NCBI RefSeq assembly: GCF_031755915.1 | Contig: NC_083379.1 | Span: 12,199,501 to 12,263,500, forward strand | Reading direction: 5' to 3' | From: Ziziphus jujuba | Lineage: Eukaryota > Streptophyta > Magnoliopsida > Rosales > Rhamnaceae | DNA length: 64,000 bases | Notes under the pieces: model-generated | Told to the model about the DNA's origin: nothing | Database searches by the model: none | What the model saw: only the letters and a program-made list of their open reading frames with translations | Made by a program: the position numbers and the translations under genes | Part shown: positions 1 through 9,900 of the stretch, in pieces | Layout: each line of letters starts with the position of its first letter | Numbering within the stretch: position 1 is the first letter of the stretch

Positions 1-89
1 ATTTTTAATTAAATTATAAAAATTTTAATATAGATATCATGATCAAAATTTTTATGAAAATTATAAAAAAAATAAAAAATTTTAATACA

Positions 90-380
90 TATTACGCAAA
101 TTATTTTGGTTTTTGTTAAAAATGCACCTATTTACGTACACGACGACCTCGTTGACCATTAAAAAAACAAAAAAACAAAAACAAAGACGACTTGGTCAAC
201 ATGGACTTGAATTTTCGCAAACTAGCCCACCCAAACTGTGCTCTACAAAAGGAGTTGGTAGAGCTAAACAAATACACATTTGTACAAGGACTTGAATTCT
301 AAGATAGAAAGCATCAAAATCCAAGTGTATAGCTGCCATGAATGCCATCACATTTATAGGGATGATGATCCTCATCATGC
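90..380 (+). pseudogene. Orphan promoter and start fragment of a WAK-like gene
   Basis: This stretch matches the 5' flank of the WAK-like gene A (1380-1591 continued at 7495-7540): the paired motifs TTGACC (152-157) and GGTCAA (194-199), the text around GAACTTGGTC and the tail GATAGAAAG are shared. It also keeps a start region that A has lost: an ATG near 331 followed by codons resembling the hydrophobic signal peptide of gene D (Met-rich, then ILI). Similarity stops just after 380, where AT-rich sequence takes over, so no GUB_WAK domain follows. I infer a truncated duplicate of the 5' end of a WAK-like gene. Confidence 0.6.
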
Positions 381-1379
381 CATGAAAAAAATATTAAATA
401 GATATTATATTTTTTATAATTAATTGATTTATAGTAAGCATTAATAATTATAAATATAATATTATTAATGAAATAAATATGTAAGAAAAATATATATTTA
501 ATAAAATTATTTATTAATTAAGACGTATAGAACAGTTATTACATTTATATTATATTTTATAAATGTCATTTCAAAATCATAAAGAACTTTTAAATGGTTG
601 AAAATTATTTGTATATTTTTTATTCTCATTTTAAAATAGGAAAATGTAAAAAGTAAATATTAAAATATGCATCTTCTTATAATTTTACATGTATTTGTTA
701 ATATGCTATCAATATGAATATTTAATTTTTAAGTTTGCAAAGAATATATTCTTTGCATATCTTTTAATTTTTGTTTATATTCTAATTTTTATCTACTTTA
801 TAATATTTATATAAATATTAATTTTTCATTGTAAAAAAATAATAATAATAATGAGTAGAGTGAACTTATAACTTATGACACTAATTTTCTCTAAGAATAT
901 GATAAGTAGACTTGTCTAGTATAATTTTAGATATTATTTGTTAAATGTGAATTTTTTATTTTTATTTGCTTAGTTATTGAAAGGCAATTGAAATATCAAA
1001 AAAATCAATAATGTGAATTTGGTAAAAAAATTAGACAAATTATCAATAATATTTATAAAAATTTTTAAAAAAATCTTAGATATATCTAAAATTTCTATGG
1101 TGATTTGATGGAAATTTTGGAAATTTTTATTGAAATTATAAATTTTTAATAAAATCGTAAAATATTTGATGTGCATATTATAATGGAAATTTTTTTTTAT
1201 GAAAAAATATAAAAAAATATCAATGTGTATTATAAAAATTACTTCACTTATAAGCTTTTTTATTTTTATTTTTTTGGTATGTTTAAAAATTAAAAATTTC
1301 TGTGAAAGTTTCATATTTTAAACAATGCTTCTCAAACATTAATTAATTAATTTTTTTTTTTTATAAATTCCCAAACATT
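381..1379. other. AT-rich intergenic stretch with dispersed repeat
   Basis: No gene is seen. Sequence around 390-560 resembles 30250-30420 and 31630-31770, so part of this belongs to a dispersed AT-rich repeat family. The open frames here are low-complexity Lys/Ile/Asn/Phe runs expected from AT-rich DNA. Confidence 0.6.
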
Positions 1380-1591
1380 AATTGCTTCCCAACACGATGC
1401 ATGAAAAATTGCGCCAACTTAAGTATCGGACGACCTCGTTGACCATTAAAATAAATTAATTAATTAAAAAAAAAAAAAAAAAGACGACTAGGTCAACATG
1501 GACTTAAATTTTCCCAAACCCGCCCACCCCAGTTGTGATCTACGAAAGGATTTGCTAGAGCATTTAAACAAGTACACATTTGTATAAGGAC
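1380..1591 (+). promoter_or_regulatory. Former proximal promoter of WAK-like gene A, now separated by Copia-1
   Basis: The segment is homologous to 90-300. It ends at AGGAC (1587-1591), which recurs at 7495-7499 on the other side of Copia-1, where the gene resumes. It contains the W-box TTGACC (1439-1444) and its inverted partner GGTCAA (1491-1496), the core recognised by WRKY factors. W-box control of WAK genes is known for the family; its action here is inferred. The 5.9-kb element now lies between this promoter and the coding start at 7521. Confidence 0.6.
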
Positions 1592-2881
1592 TGATAGAAC
1601 CAGGGCCGGCTTAAGGCATAGGCCATCCTACGGCCCCCATTTTCTTAGGACCCTCCAAAAAAATAAAAAAATAAAAAAATAAATTCATATATAATATATA
1701 TATATATATATATATTAAATAGAATATAATTATTAATTTATTTTAAAAGTATAAGAATTTTGATTTAAAAAAATTTAAATTATCTAATTGATTATTTTTT
1801 TTTGGATGAATTCTAATTAATTATTTATTGTAATAATTATTTTTTATTATTTTTATTTTTAAAAAATAATATCAATTAAGTTTAATTAAATATTTTATAT
1901 TCTATAATTGATTATATTTTAATATTAAAAAAGAAAAAAATATGTTAAATATTTTTCTTATTTATGCACTTTTTTTCATTTGTTTATGCTTTTTTTCTCA
2001 TTTTACTTATTTATTTTCATTTCTTTTCATTTACTCATCTTTTATATTTGTTTAATTTTGGTATCCAACTTATATCATTTGCAATTTTTGATGTAAATGA
2101 TTTTAAAATAAAAAGTAAGCTTGTATTATTCATTCTCATATTAGTTTTATTTTTTTTTTATGAATTCATAATTTTATTTATTTACTAATTGTTTTTGCTA
2201 TTTGTAAAAAAATTAAACTTTGTATTCCTCTAGTTTTTCCTTTTATTTTTTTCTTTATATCTTAAAATAAATTAATTAGATTTATTTTGAAAACTAAAAC
2301 TTAAAAAATATTAAAATTTTTTTCCTATGTATAAATTTATTATTTTTTGTTAGCACAGCTTCAATGAAAATTTTTTTTATAATACTAAAATTAATAAAAA
2401 CTTATTTATGTTTAATTATATCTCAAAAAAATTAAACAATTAACAATTTTATTAATTAAAAAATATTTATTATCGAATCTTGAATATAAAAATATAATTA
2501 GTATTTTTTCCTTTAAAAATATCAAAAAATTTAAATTTTTATATCAAAAAATTTATTTTATAAAAAATAATATTTAATTATCATCCTAAATATTTTTTTG
2601 GGCCTAGGGCCTCAAAAATTGTTGAGACGGCCCTGGATAGAACACGTGTACAACCAGCTGGTGTGTCATTAGATAAAGCAAACATATCTGAAGAAGCCAT
2701 ATCCTATAAGGATTGTACTTAGTCTAACTGACGTATTTGATGTATATAGCCTAACTGATGTATCTGTATATATGCCAGCCTTACATGTGATTATCTTTAT
2801 CACGTGAACTTGTATATAACCACACATTGACTCTTGAATAAAATATACCAGTTCATATTATTTGTTTTAATAAATCCTTCA
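1592..2881 (+). repeat. 5' LTR of Copia-1, interrupted by a hAT element
   Basis: The LTR begins TGATAGAAC at 1592-1600, is interrupted by the hAT element with its duplicated 8-bp target, resumes at 2644 and ends at 2881 just before the primer-binding site. Without the insert and one target copy it is 247 bp, the same as the 3' LTR. Confidence 0.9.
1601..2635. mobile_element. Non-autonomous hAT transposon (hAT-1)
   Basis: The 1035-bp insert has near-perfect terminal inverted repeats: CAGGGCCGGCTTAA at the left end and its counterpart CAGGGCCGTCTCAA read inward from the right end. It is flanked by a perfect 8-bp target duplication GATAGAAC (1593-1600 and 2636-2643), the hallmark of the hAT superfamily. 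The inside is AT-rich with no transposase frame, so it must rely on a partner element for movement. A second copy lies at 25118-26147. Confidence 0.9.
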
Positions 2882-2935
2882 TGGTATCAGAGCCCTAAAG
2901 CTCTAACGAGGTTTTTCCTTTTTTTTTTTATCCCG

Positions 2936-5900
2936 ATGGCCAGCTCACCTTCCTCCTCTTCTTCTTCTGCATCTGCTATTGTGACCACCTCTACTCTACC
3001 TTCTCTTACTGATGTCACTTAACCCACTACACGTTTCGTTTTCAATTGGAGCAGCACAACTATATCATCTGGCGGTCACAAATTCTGCCAGCGATTGTCG
3101 GCTGTAATATGGAGTGCTTTGTCAATGGCAACCTTCCTCCTCCGGCTGCCACCATGACAGCAAGTGTTACTGTTGATGGACAAGTTGTTCAACAACTTGT
3201 GCCAAATCCAATTTTTCATCAATGGCGTCGTCTTGATCAAGCTCTAGTGGGGTGGATTCTCTCCTCCATCTCACCAGTAATTCACACCCAGATTACGACT
3301 CGTCAACTGTGGTGTTCTCTTGAACAGCTCTTCGGCAGTCAATCTAAAGCTAAAATTATGCAATTAAAAATTCAATTTCAGACAACCAAAAAAGACTCCC
3401 TATCCATTAGTGCTTATTTCTCTAAACTGAAAACAATTGCTGACTCCCTCGTCATGGCAGGATATTCCATCTCCACTGAGGATTTTATAATGCAACTTCT
3501 TCCAGGACTATCACTAGAATATGATGCTGTCATTGCCAACATCAATTCCAATCCAGCCACCATGTCTATTGGAGAAGTTCAATCTATCCTCCTTATCAAG
3601 AGGCTCGCATTCAGCAAGCTACCTCTGTTGACATCTTCTCTGCCCATGTTGGCAACAAATAGAGTAAGAAATTTGAAACTAGCCGTACAATCACTGCTGG
3701 TCGTGCTTCTGATTCAACCGTGGATCTCCTTCAATCACCAAACAAGGCCGTGGTTCTCATTCTCAGAGGGGAAGAGGCAGAGGCCGTGGTCGTGGGTCCT
3801 CAAATACCAGTCGACTTTTTTGTCAGATTTGCAAAATTGCTGGATACAGTGCTGACCGTTGTTGGTACAGGTTTGATGATACCTATCCTAGTCAGAATAA
3901 GGCGTACTATGCCTCTCCTGATGTTCCTGCCAATCCCGAGTGGCTGCTAGACAGTGGAGCTACCAATCATATTACTGCTGATTCCTCCAGTATCACAAAA
4001 AGATCAGAATATCTTGGCACAGATAAACTCATTGTTGGTAACGGCCAAGGTCTGCCAATTAATCATACTGGTTCATCCTTTATTGATACCCATTCCAGAA
4101 AAATTAAATTAAATAGTATGATACATGTCCCACACACATCAAAAGAAATTTATTAAGTATTTCTAGATACACTAGTGATAATAATGTTATTGTGGAATTT
4201 GCTTATCAGTTTGTTTTTGTGAAAGACAAGGATACGAAGAAGATTCTTCTCAAAGGCTTGTTTAAGGATGGTCTCTATCAAATTCAGTTGCCCAAGAAAA
4301 TAAATAATTTTCCTAAGATTTTTTTTATCTTATTTTAATAATATTCTTGGACAGTTTCAGTGTTTTACTTTTCAATTTCCTTTGCATAAACTTCGGCATT
4401 ATCGACTTGGACATCTAAGTCCTCTTATTATGAATAAAGTTGCCTCTCAGTGCAACATTTCTTTTTTTTGTTAAAAATTCTTGTGATTCTTTTTGGTCTG
4501 CATGTCCGTTAGGTAAAAACAAATGTTTATTTGCTCGTCCATCTTCCGCTGATAGTACAAAACCCCTACAATTAGTATTCTCTGATGTGTGGGGACCAGC
4601 ACCTGTTGAGTCCCCTGAAGGATACAAATACTATTTATTATTTGCAGATGATTTTTCGCGTTTCTCTTGGATCTATCCAATGAAGTTAAAATCAGAAATC
4701 ACAAATATTTTTCTTAATTTTAAACTCATGGTTGAGAATCTATCAAATAAAAAAAATTAAATTTTTTCAATTAGAATGGGGTGGTGAATTCCTCCCTTTA
4801 CAAACAATTTTAGATAAATTTGGAATTATTTTCCAGCATCCGTGTCCACACACACACAACCAAAATGGTCGCATAGAACATAAACATAGGCATTTAACTG
4901 AGACTGCACTCACATTGCTTGCCCAAAGTTTAATGCCGTTTACTCATTGGTGGAATGCATGTTCCACAGCAACATTTTTGATAAACATTTTTGATAAACA
5001 AACTTCCCACTAAGATTCTCAATTTCAAATCTCCATTGCAAAATTTTTTTCAAAAAAAATTTGATTTTTCACTTCTAAAAAGCTTTGGTTGTGAGTGTTT
5101 TCCTTTTTTATGACCTTACTGAAATAATAAATTTAGTTACCACTCCGAGCATTGTGTTTTTATAGGGTATAGTTCTCACATAAAGGATATAAGTGTTTAA
5201 GTTTAATTACTGATAAAATTTATATTTCTTCTAATGTAATTTTTAATGAATTTGTTATCCTTTTTCAGAAAGCAATGGAACCCACACAAAAGAGAATACA
5301 TATGTTCCTAACCCTAACCCCAACTTGTTGTTGCCTTTACAATCTTTCTTGTAGGACAAGCAAAATACGGTGCCGACTCAATTGGAACCATCCTTAGCAT
5401 CCTTGAGAGAATCATACTCTACTCCACCTCCTAAGCAAAACAACAACTTTGATGGTATCCACTCTATCGGACCTATCACATGTTCATCTCCATCTCCAAC
5501 AAACTCTACGACTCGTGCATTACGAGTTCTACACAACTCACCCACGCCAATCAGTCCCTCCAGTTCCCCGAGCTCTTTAAACCAACATCCTCCTTTGCTA
5601 GATTCTCGATCTCTCTAGCCTACCCACCCTATGGTCACCCATGCAAAGGCCGGTATTTTTAAGCCGAAACTATATATTGCAAAAGTCCTACTTGCCTCAC
5701 CATCAATTAAGCCTACTTCTGTATCTTCTGCTATTCTGTTTTCTCAATGGAAAAAGGCAATGGATGATGAATTTGCTGCCTAACTTGCCAATAAAACCTA
5801 GTCCCTTGTGCCTCCTCACCCCAGTTAACATTTGGTTGGTAACAAATGGGTCTTCAAACTTAACAGAAATCCTGATAGATCTATTTTATGATGCAAGGCT

Positions 5901-7292
5901 AGGCTTGTGGCTAAGGGTTTCTAGCAGAAACCTAGCTTAGACTTTTGGGAGACTTTTAGTCCTGTCATAAAGCCATCAACTGTAAGAGTTGTTCTCTCCA
6001 TTGCTGTTTCAAAAAACTGGGATGTCCGTCAACTAGACATAAATAATGCTTTCTTAAATGGCACTCTTATAAAAGATGTTTACATAAAGCAACCAGAAGG
6101 TTTTATTGATCAATCACAACCTGACGCTATTTGTAAGCTCCATCGCTCTCTATATAGCCTCCAGCAAGCACCACGGGCATGGTATGATCAACTTCCGCGA
6201 ACTTTATTCACATGGGGTTTCTCCAACTCAAAAATGGATTCTTCATTGTTTTTCTTGCTCTTCTGTATTGATTTGGATTCTAGTTTATGTGGATGACATC
6301 TTAATAACAGGAAATAATACAAATCTCCTCACTAGATTTGTTGCAAAGTTGGATAAAACTTTTTCATTGAAGGATCTTGGCTCCTTAACTTATTTCTTGG
6401 GTATTGAAGTACATCTCTCCAAGCTTGGTATGCATCTCTCTCAAACAGCATATATCATAGAATTTTTTAATCGGACTAAAATGGTGGATTGTAAACTGAG
6501 TTCGTCGCCAGCTAGTTTGTCCACTCAACTTGGATCAGACATTGGCAGCTCCTTTTCTGATATCTTCACTTATCGCAGCACTATAGGTATGCTCCAGTAC
6601 CTCACTATTACAAGACCCGAAATATCTTTTATTGTGAATAAATTAAGTCAATACATGCATAAACCCACAACTGTGCATTAGACTGCATGTAAACGGATCT
6701 TATGCTACCTTCAAGGAACCAAAACTCTTGGGTCTCTTATTCCGCCCTTCAAAGCATCTTAGTATTTCAAGATTCACTGATGCCAATTGGGCATCAAATA
6801 TTGATGATCGTAAGTCTACCAGTGGCTACTACATTTATCTAGGTGATTCCTTGGTGTCTTGTTCTTTGAGAAAGCAAAATGTTGTTGTCCGATCTAGTAC
6901 GGAGTTCGAGTATCGTGCTTTTGCCAATGGCACTGCTGAAATCTCTTGGCTACAGCAGCTGTTACATGAACTCTAAGTACCTTCTCCTAGTGTACCCATC
7001 ATATGGTGCGAAAATATGAGTGCAGCATCTCTGGCTTCCAACCAGTCTTTCACCAAAGAACTACACACATTGGGGTAGACATTCATTTTGTACGTGACAA
7101 AGCGCTTCAACAAGTTTTGGACATTCGGCATGTTTCTACGACTGACCAAATAGCTGACATCTTCACAAAAGTGCTTCCAACTACTCGTTTTCAACAGCTT
7201 CGTGACAAGCTCAATGTTGCTAGTCCCCCATTTCGCTTGAGGGGGGATGATAGAACAGCGTACAACCAGCTGGTGTGTCATTAGATAAAGCA
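2936..7292 (+). pseudogene. Copia-1 gag-pol remnants
   Basis: Gag starts at the ATG at 2936 (Ser-rich start), is stopped by TAA at 3020-3022 where the sense points to a former CAA, and continues to about 3800 with the copia gag (UBN2-like) pattern. The protease core WLLDSGATNHI lies near 3940. GAG-pre-integrase and integrase pieces span about 4390-5013, including VFSDVWGP and a C-terminal NGRIEHKHR. Reverse transcriptase runs about 5980-6680 with the catalytic YVDD at about 6290. RNase H follows at 6728-7292, with the FTDANWA start and the Glu of the TEFEYRA motif. Frames change repeatedly, so no functional polyprotein remains. Confidence 0.88.
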
Positions 7293-7494
7293 AACATATC
7301 TGAAGAAGCTATATCCTATAAGGATTGTACTTAGTCTAACTGACGTATCTGATGTATATAGCCTAACTGATGTATCTGATATATATGCCAGCCTTACATG
7401 TGATTATCTTTATCACGTGAACTTGTATATAACCACACATTGACTCTTGAATAAAATATACCAGTTCATATTATTTGTTTTAATAAATCCTTCA
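7248..7494 (+). repeat. 3' LTR of Copia-1
   Basis: The 247-bp repeat has the same ends as the 5' LTR and follows a GAGGGGGGA polypurine tract. It places element sequence 26 bp upstream of the ATG of gene A, so any expression of A would have to start from this LTR or its edge. Confidence 0.92.
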
Positions 7495-7520
7495 AGGACT
7501 TGGAATTCTTAGATAGAAAG

Positions 7521-8379
7521 ATGATCCTCATCATTTTAGCAGCCGTGGAAACAACAAAAATAGTAGAATCTCAATCAGTATCATTGCCTGGTTGCCCTGA
7601 CCGCTGTGGCGATGTGAAAATTCCATACCCTTTTGGTACATCCCAGGGCTGTTACTTGTCTGAAAAATTTTCCATCAATTGCAGCCAATCTAATTCCCAG
7701 CTTCTTAGTCCTACACCATTTCTAAGTAATGGCAACCTTCAAATTACAAATATATCCCTGGAAGGTGAACTGGGGATTATGCATTATGGAGCCCGAGATT
7801 GTTACGACGAGGAAGGAATGCAAGTGATCAACAACAGACCCAGAACCAGGCTCTCCAACTTCCACATCTCTTCTGCCAAGAACAAGTTCACCGCTGTCGG
7901 CTGCGACACTTACGCAATTATTTCTGGTTACAGAGGCGAAACAGAGTATATAACAGGGTGTATATCCTCATGCGACAGAATTGATAGCTATACTACTGAG
8001 TCTTCTTGCTCGGGCGTTAGTTGTTGCCAGACTTCTATACCCAGTGGACTTAAGAATATCACGGTGGGGTTGAGTAGCTTCTACAACCACACTTTTGTGC
8101 ATAAGTTAAATCCCTGCAGCTATGCCTTCGTTGTTGTAGAAAGTAAGTTTAACTTTTCCAGAACCAGTTTCCGAGATTTTAATGACACAGAGATGGTTCC
8201 GATAGTTTTGAATTGGGCGATTGGGGAGGGGAGCTCATGTGATGAAACAGAGAGTAGAGAGGACTTCGCATGCAAAGGGAATATTAGTAAGTGTGTTGAA
8301 GCCAGCAATGGGCCTGGTTACCTTTGCCAGTGTTTGCCTGGTTATGAAGGTAACCCATACCTCTCAGATGGTTGCCAAG
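7521..8379 (+). CDS. WAK-like gene A, exon 1: signal peptide, GUB_WAK domain, EGF
   Basis: Exon 1 of a plus-strand WAK-like receptor is open for 286 codons plus one base. The first ATG is at 7521; the in-frame codon at 7500 is TTG. The signal peptide is short (about residues 1-18). The cysteine-rich galacturonan-binding (GUB_WAK) domain begins with GCPDRCGDVKIPYPFG near residue 25, and many Asn-X-Ser/Thr glycosylation sites follow. An EGF-like module ends the exon (GYLCQCLPGYEGNPY). The donor is CAAG/GTGATT at 8379/8380, phase 1, as in WAK genes. Compared with the 5' fragment at 90-380 the start region has lost about 50 nt, so the signal peptide is abbreviated. In this family the domain sits in the apoplast and binds pectin or oligogalacturonides. 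The exon looks functional, but promoter and exon 2 are disrupted. Confidence 0.85.
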
Positions 8380-8445
8380 GTGATTGATTCATTCCTCTTA
8401 TAGTTACGAATTTTCTCAAGTATATACATTATAATAATACGCCCA

Positions 8446-8486
<41 letters not shown>

Positions 8487-9724
8487 AATATCGGACAGAG
8501 GCTGTTTATTCGAAAATTTGATGGTTAATTTCGTTAATTGCTCCAATTAAAATATTAAGGGAAGGCAGTATAATTTTATATTATGCCATTTTTCGGGGAT
8601 AACTTAGCGAGAATTAAAAATACTTCAGAGAAAATTGAAACTCAACACAAATTTAAATCGGAAAATTTTTAAATAACGAAATTAGCCACAATAACTAAAG
8701 TTTGACTAATACTTTGAGGGCCCGCCATGAGATTTTGGGGCTCAGACCAACTTTATAGTTTAGATTTTTGTTTTTGTTTTTTTTTTTTTGTTTTTTGTTT
8801 TTTTTTTTTTTGTTTTTCGTTTTTTTTTAATCAAAACTTGAAAAAAATAAAAAAATACAATGAGCGAAAATGATTTATTTTTTTTTTAAATTAAGAAGAT
8901 CCAAAATTACATATATACTATATGTGTACATACCCTATGGGGTCTAAACTGGGTTTATTATTGAGCTTGTCTCTAAAAGTTGATCTCTGTATAATTCATC
9001 AATTTGTTTTTTTTTTTTTTAAAGAAAAAATGGAGATCTTAACAAAGCAAGTTGGATTTTAAATGGAAAAAAATACAAAGACTTAAAAGATAAAGAAAAT
9101 AAAAAAGAGTAAGAGTATGAAAGAAATTTGTATGTTGTATATATCCAAGAAATATAAAAATTAATCACACAAAATTATAGCTTCATTGGGGGAAAAAATA
9201 ATTATGGTTGTATTTTTTTTATAAAAAAAATATCATTTAAAGGTATTAATGGCTAATTAACAAGTACAACAAAAAATAATAAAAAGGGACCATCTCTTTT
9301 AGAATTTTTATTAAAATAATTAATATTTCAATATTTTAAACTATATTAAATATTTATAAAAAAATTAAAAAATATTTAAAATATATATTTAGGAAATGGG
9401 GCCCCGACCAAAATGGAGCCTTGTGCCATTGCACAGCAAGCTCATGGTCAGGGCCAGCTCTAAATGCTTTATGTTACATAATTATATAAGTTTGATTCAC
9501 AAAATTGCTGGTGACTTTGTTTTTTATAATACTGTATTTATTTGATTAATACATTGGTGGGCTTCCTGTAGCTGAAACTTTGAAACTAATATTTGCAGCC
9601 AAGATCTATAGCTGAAAATTTAAAATTAATATTTGTGGCCAAGATTGCAACCAAGTTGCCAAGTGCCATGCTTATTTACTTTTCCCTGTTCAGGTTTGAA
9701 CCCGTAATAAGATGACAATGTCAA

Positions 9725-9768
<44 letters not shown>

Positions 9769-9834
9769 CTAAAACTAATATTTAGGTTGAATCCCCATTA
9801 TGTTGGAATATCCATGTTTTTGCTTTTCTTGCAG
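8380..9834 (+). other. Intron 1 of gene A
   Basis: The intron runs from GTGATT to TTGCAG and has a hAT-type MITE at 8716-9462, an (AT)n run at about 8455-8477, and a long A-run at about 9729-9765. Its first 200 bp recur at 31800-32030 (copy G) and 27955-28040 (copy E). Confidence 0.75.
8716..9462. mobile_element. hAT-type MITE in the intron of gene A
   Basis: The insert has ends related to GAGGGCCCGCC and (inverted) TAGAGCTGGCC, and 8-bp target copies AATACTTT (8708-8715) and AATGCTTT (9463-9470). The inside is AT-rich and non-coding. The same element is found at the equivalent place in copy G (32070-32745), so it was inserted before the block was duplicated. It is a different family from the CAGGGCCGG elements at 1601 and 25118. 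Confidence 0.72.
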
Positions 9835-9900
9835 ATATCGATGAGTGCAAAATTTCAAACCCCTGCGACAAAAGCAGTACTTGTCAGAATTTACTTGGGA

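Larger units (their letters stand above)
1592..7494 (+). mobile_element. Copia-1, Ty1/copia LTR retrotransposon (degenerate)
   Basis: The element has two 247-bp LTRs that start TGATAGAAC and end CCTTCA, and is flanked by the 5-bp target duplication AGGAC (1587-1591 and 7495-7499). A primer-binding site TGGTATCAGAGCC follows the 5' LTR at 2882, and a G-rich polypurine tract precedes the 3' LTR near 7238-7247. Internal order is gag, protease, integrase, reverse transcriptase, RNase H, which defines Ty1/copia. The LTRs differ at only a handful of positions, so the insertion is not very old, yet the coding region is broken by many stops and frameshifts. A hAT element is nested in the 5' LTR (1601-2635). 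Confidence 0.93.

Noticed and set aside
970..1314. 114-codon minus-strand frame
   Set aside because: Lys/Ile/Asn/Phe-rich product of AT-rich DNA; no domain, no conservation in the related repeat copies.
1964..2188. 74-codon frame inside the hAT element
   Set aside because: Low-complexity Phe/Leu/Ile; not kept in the sister hAT copy at 25118.
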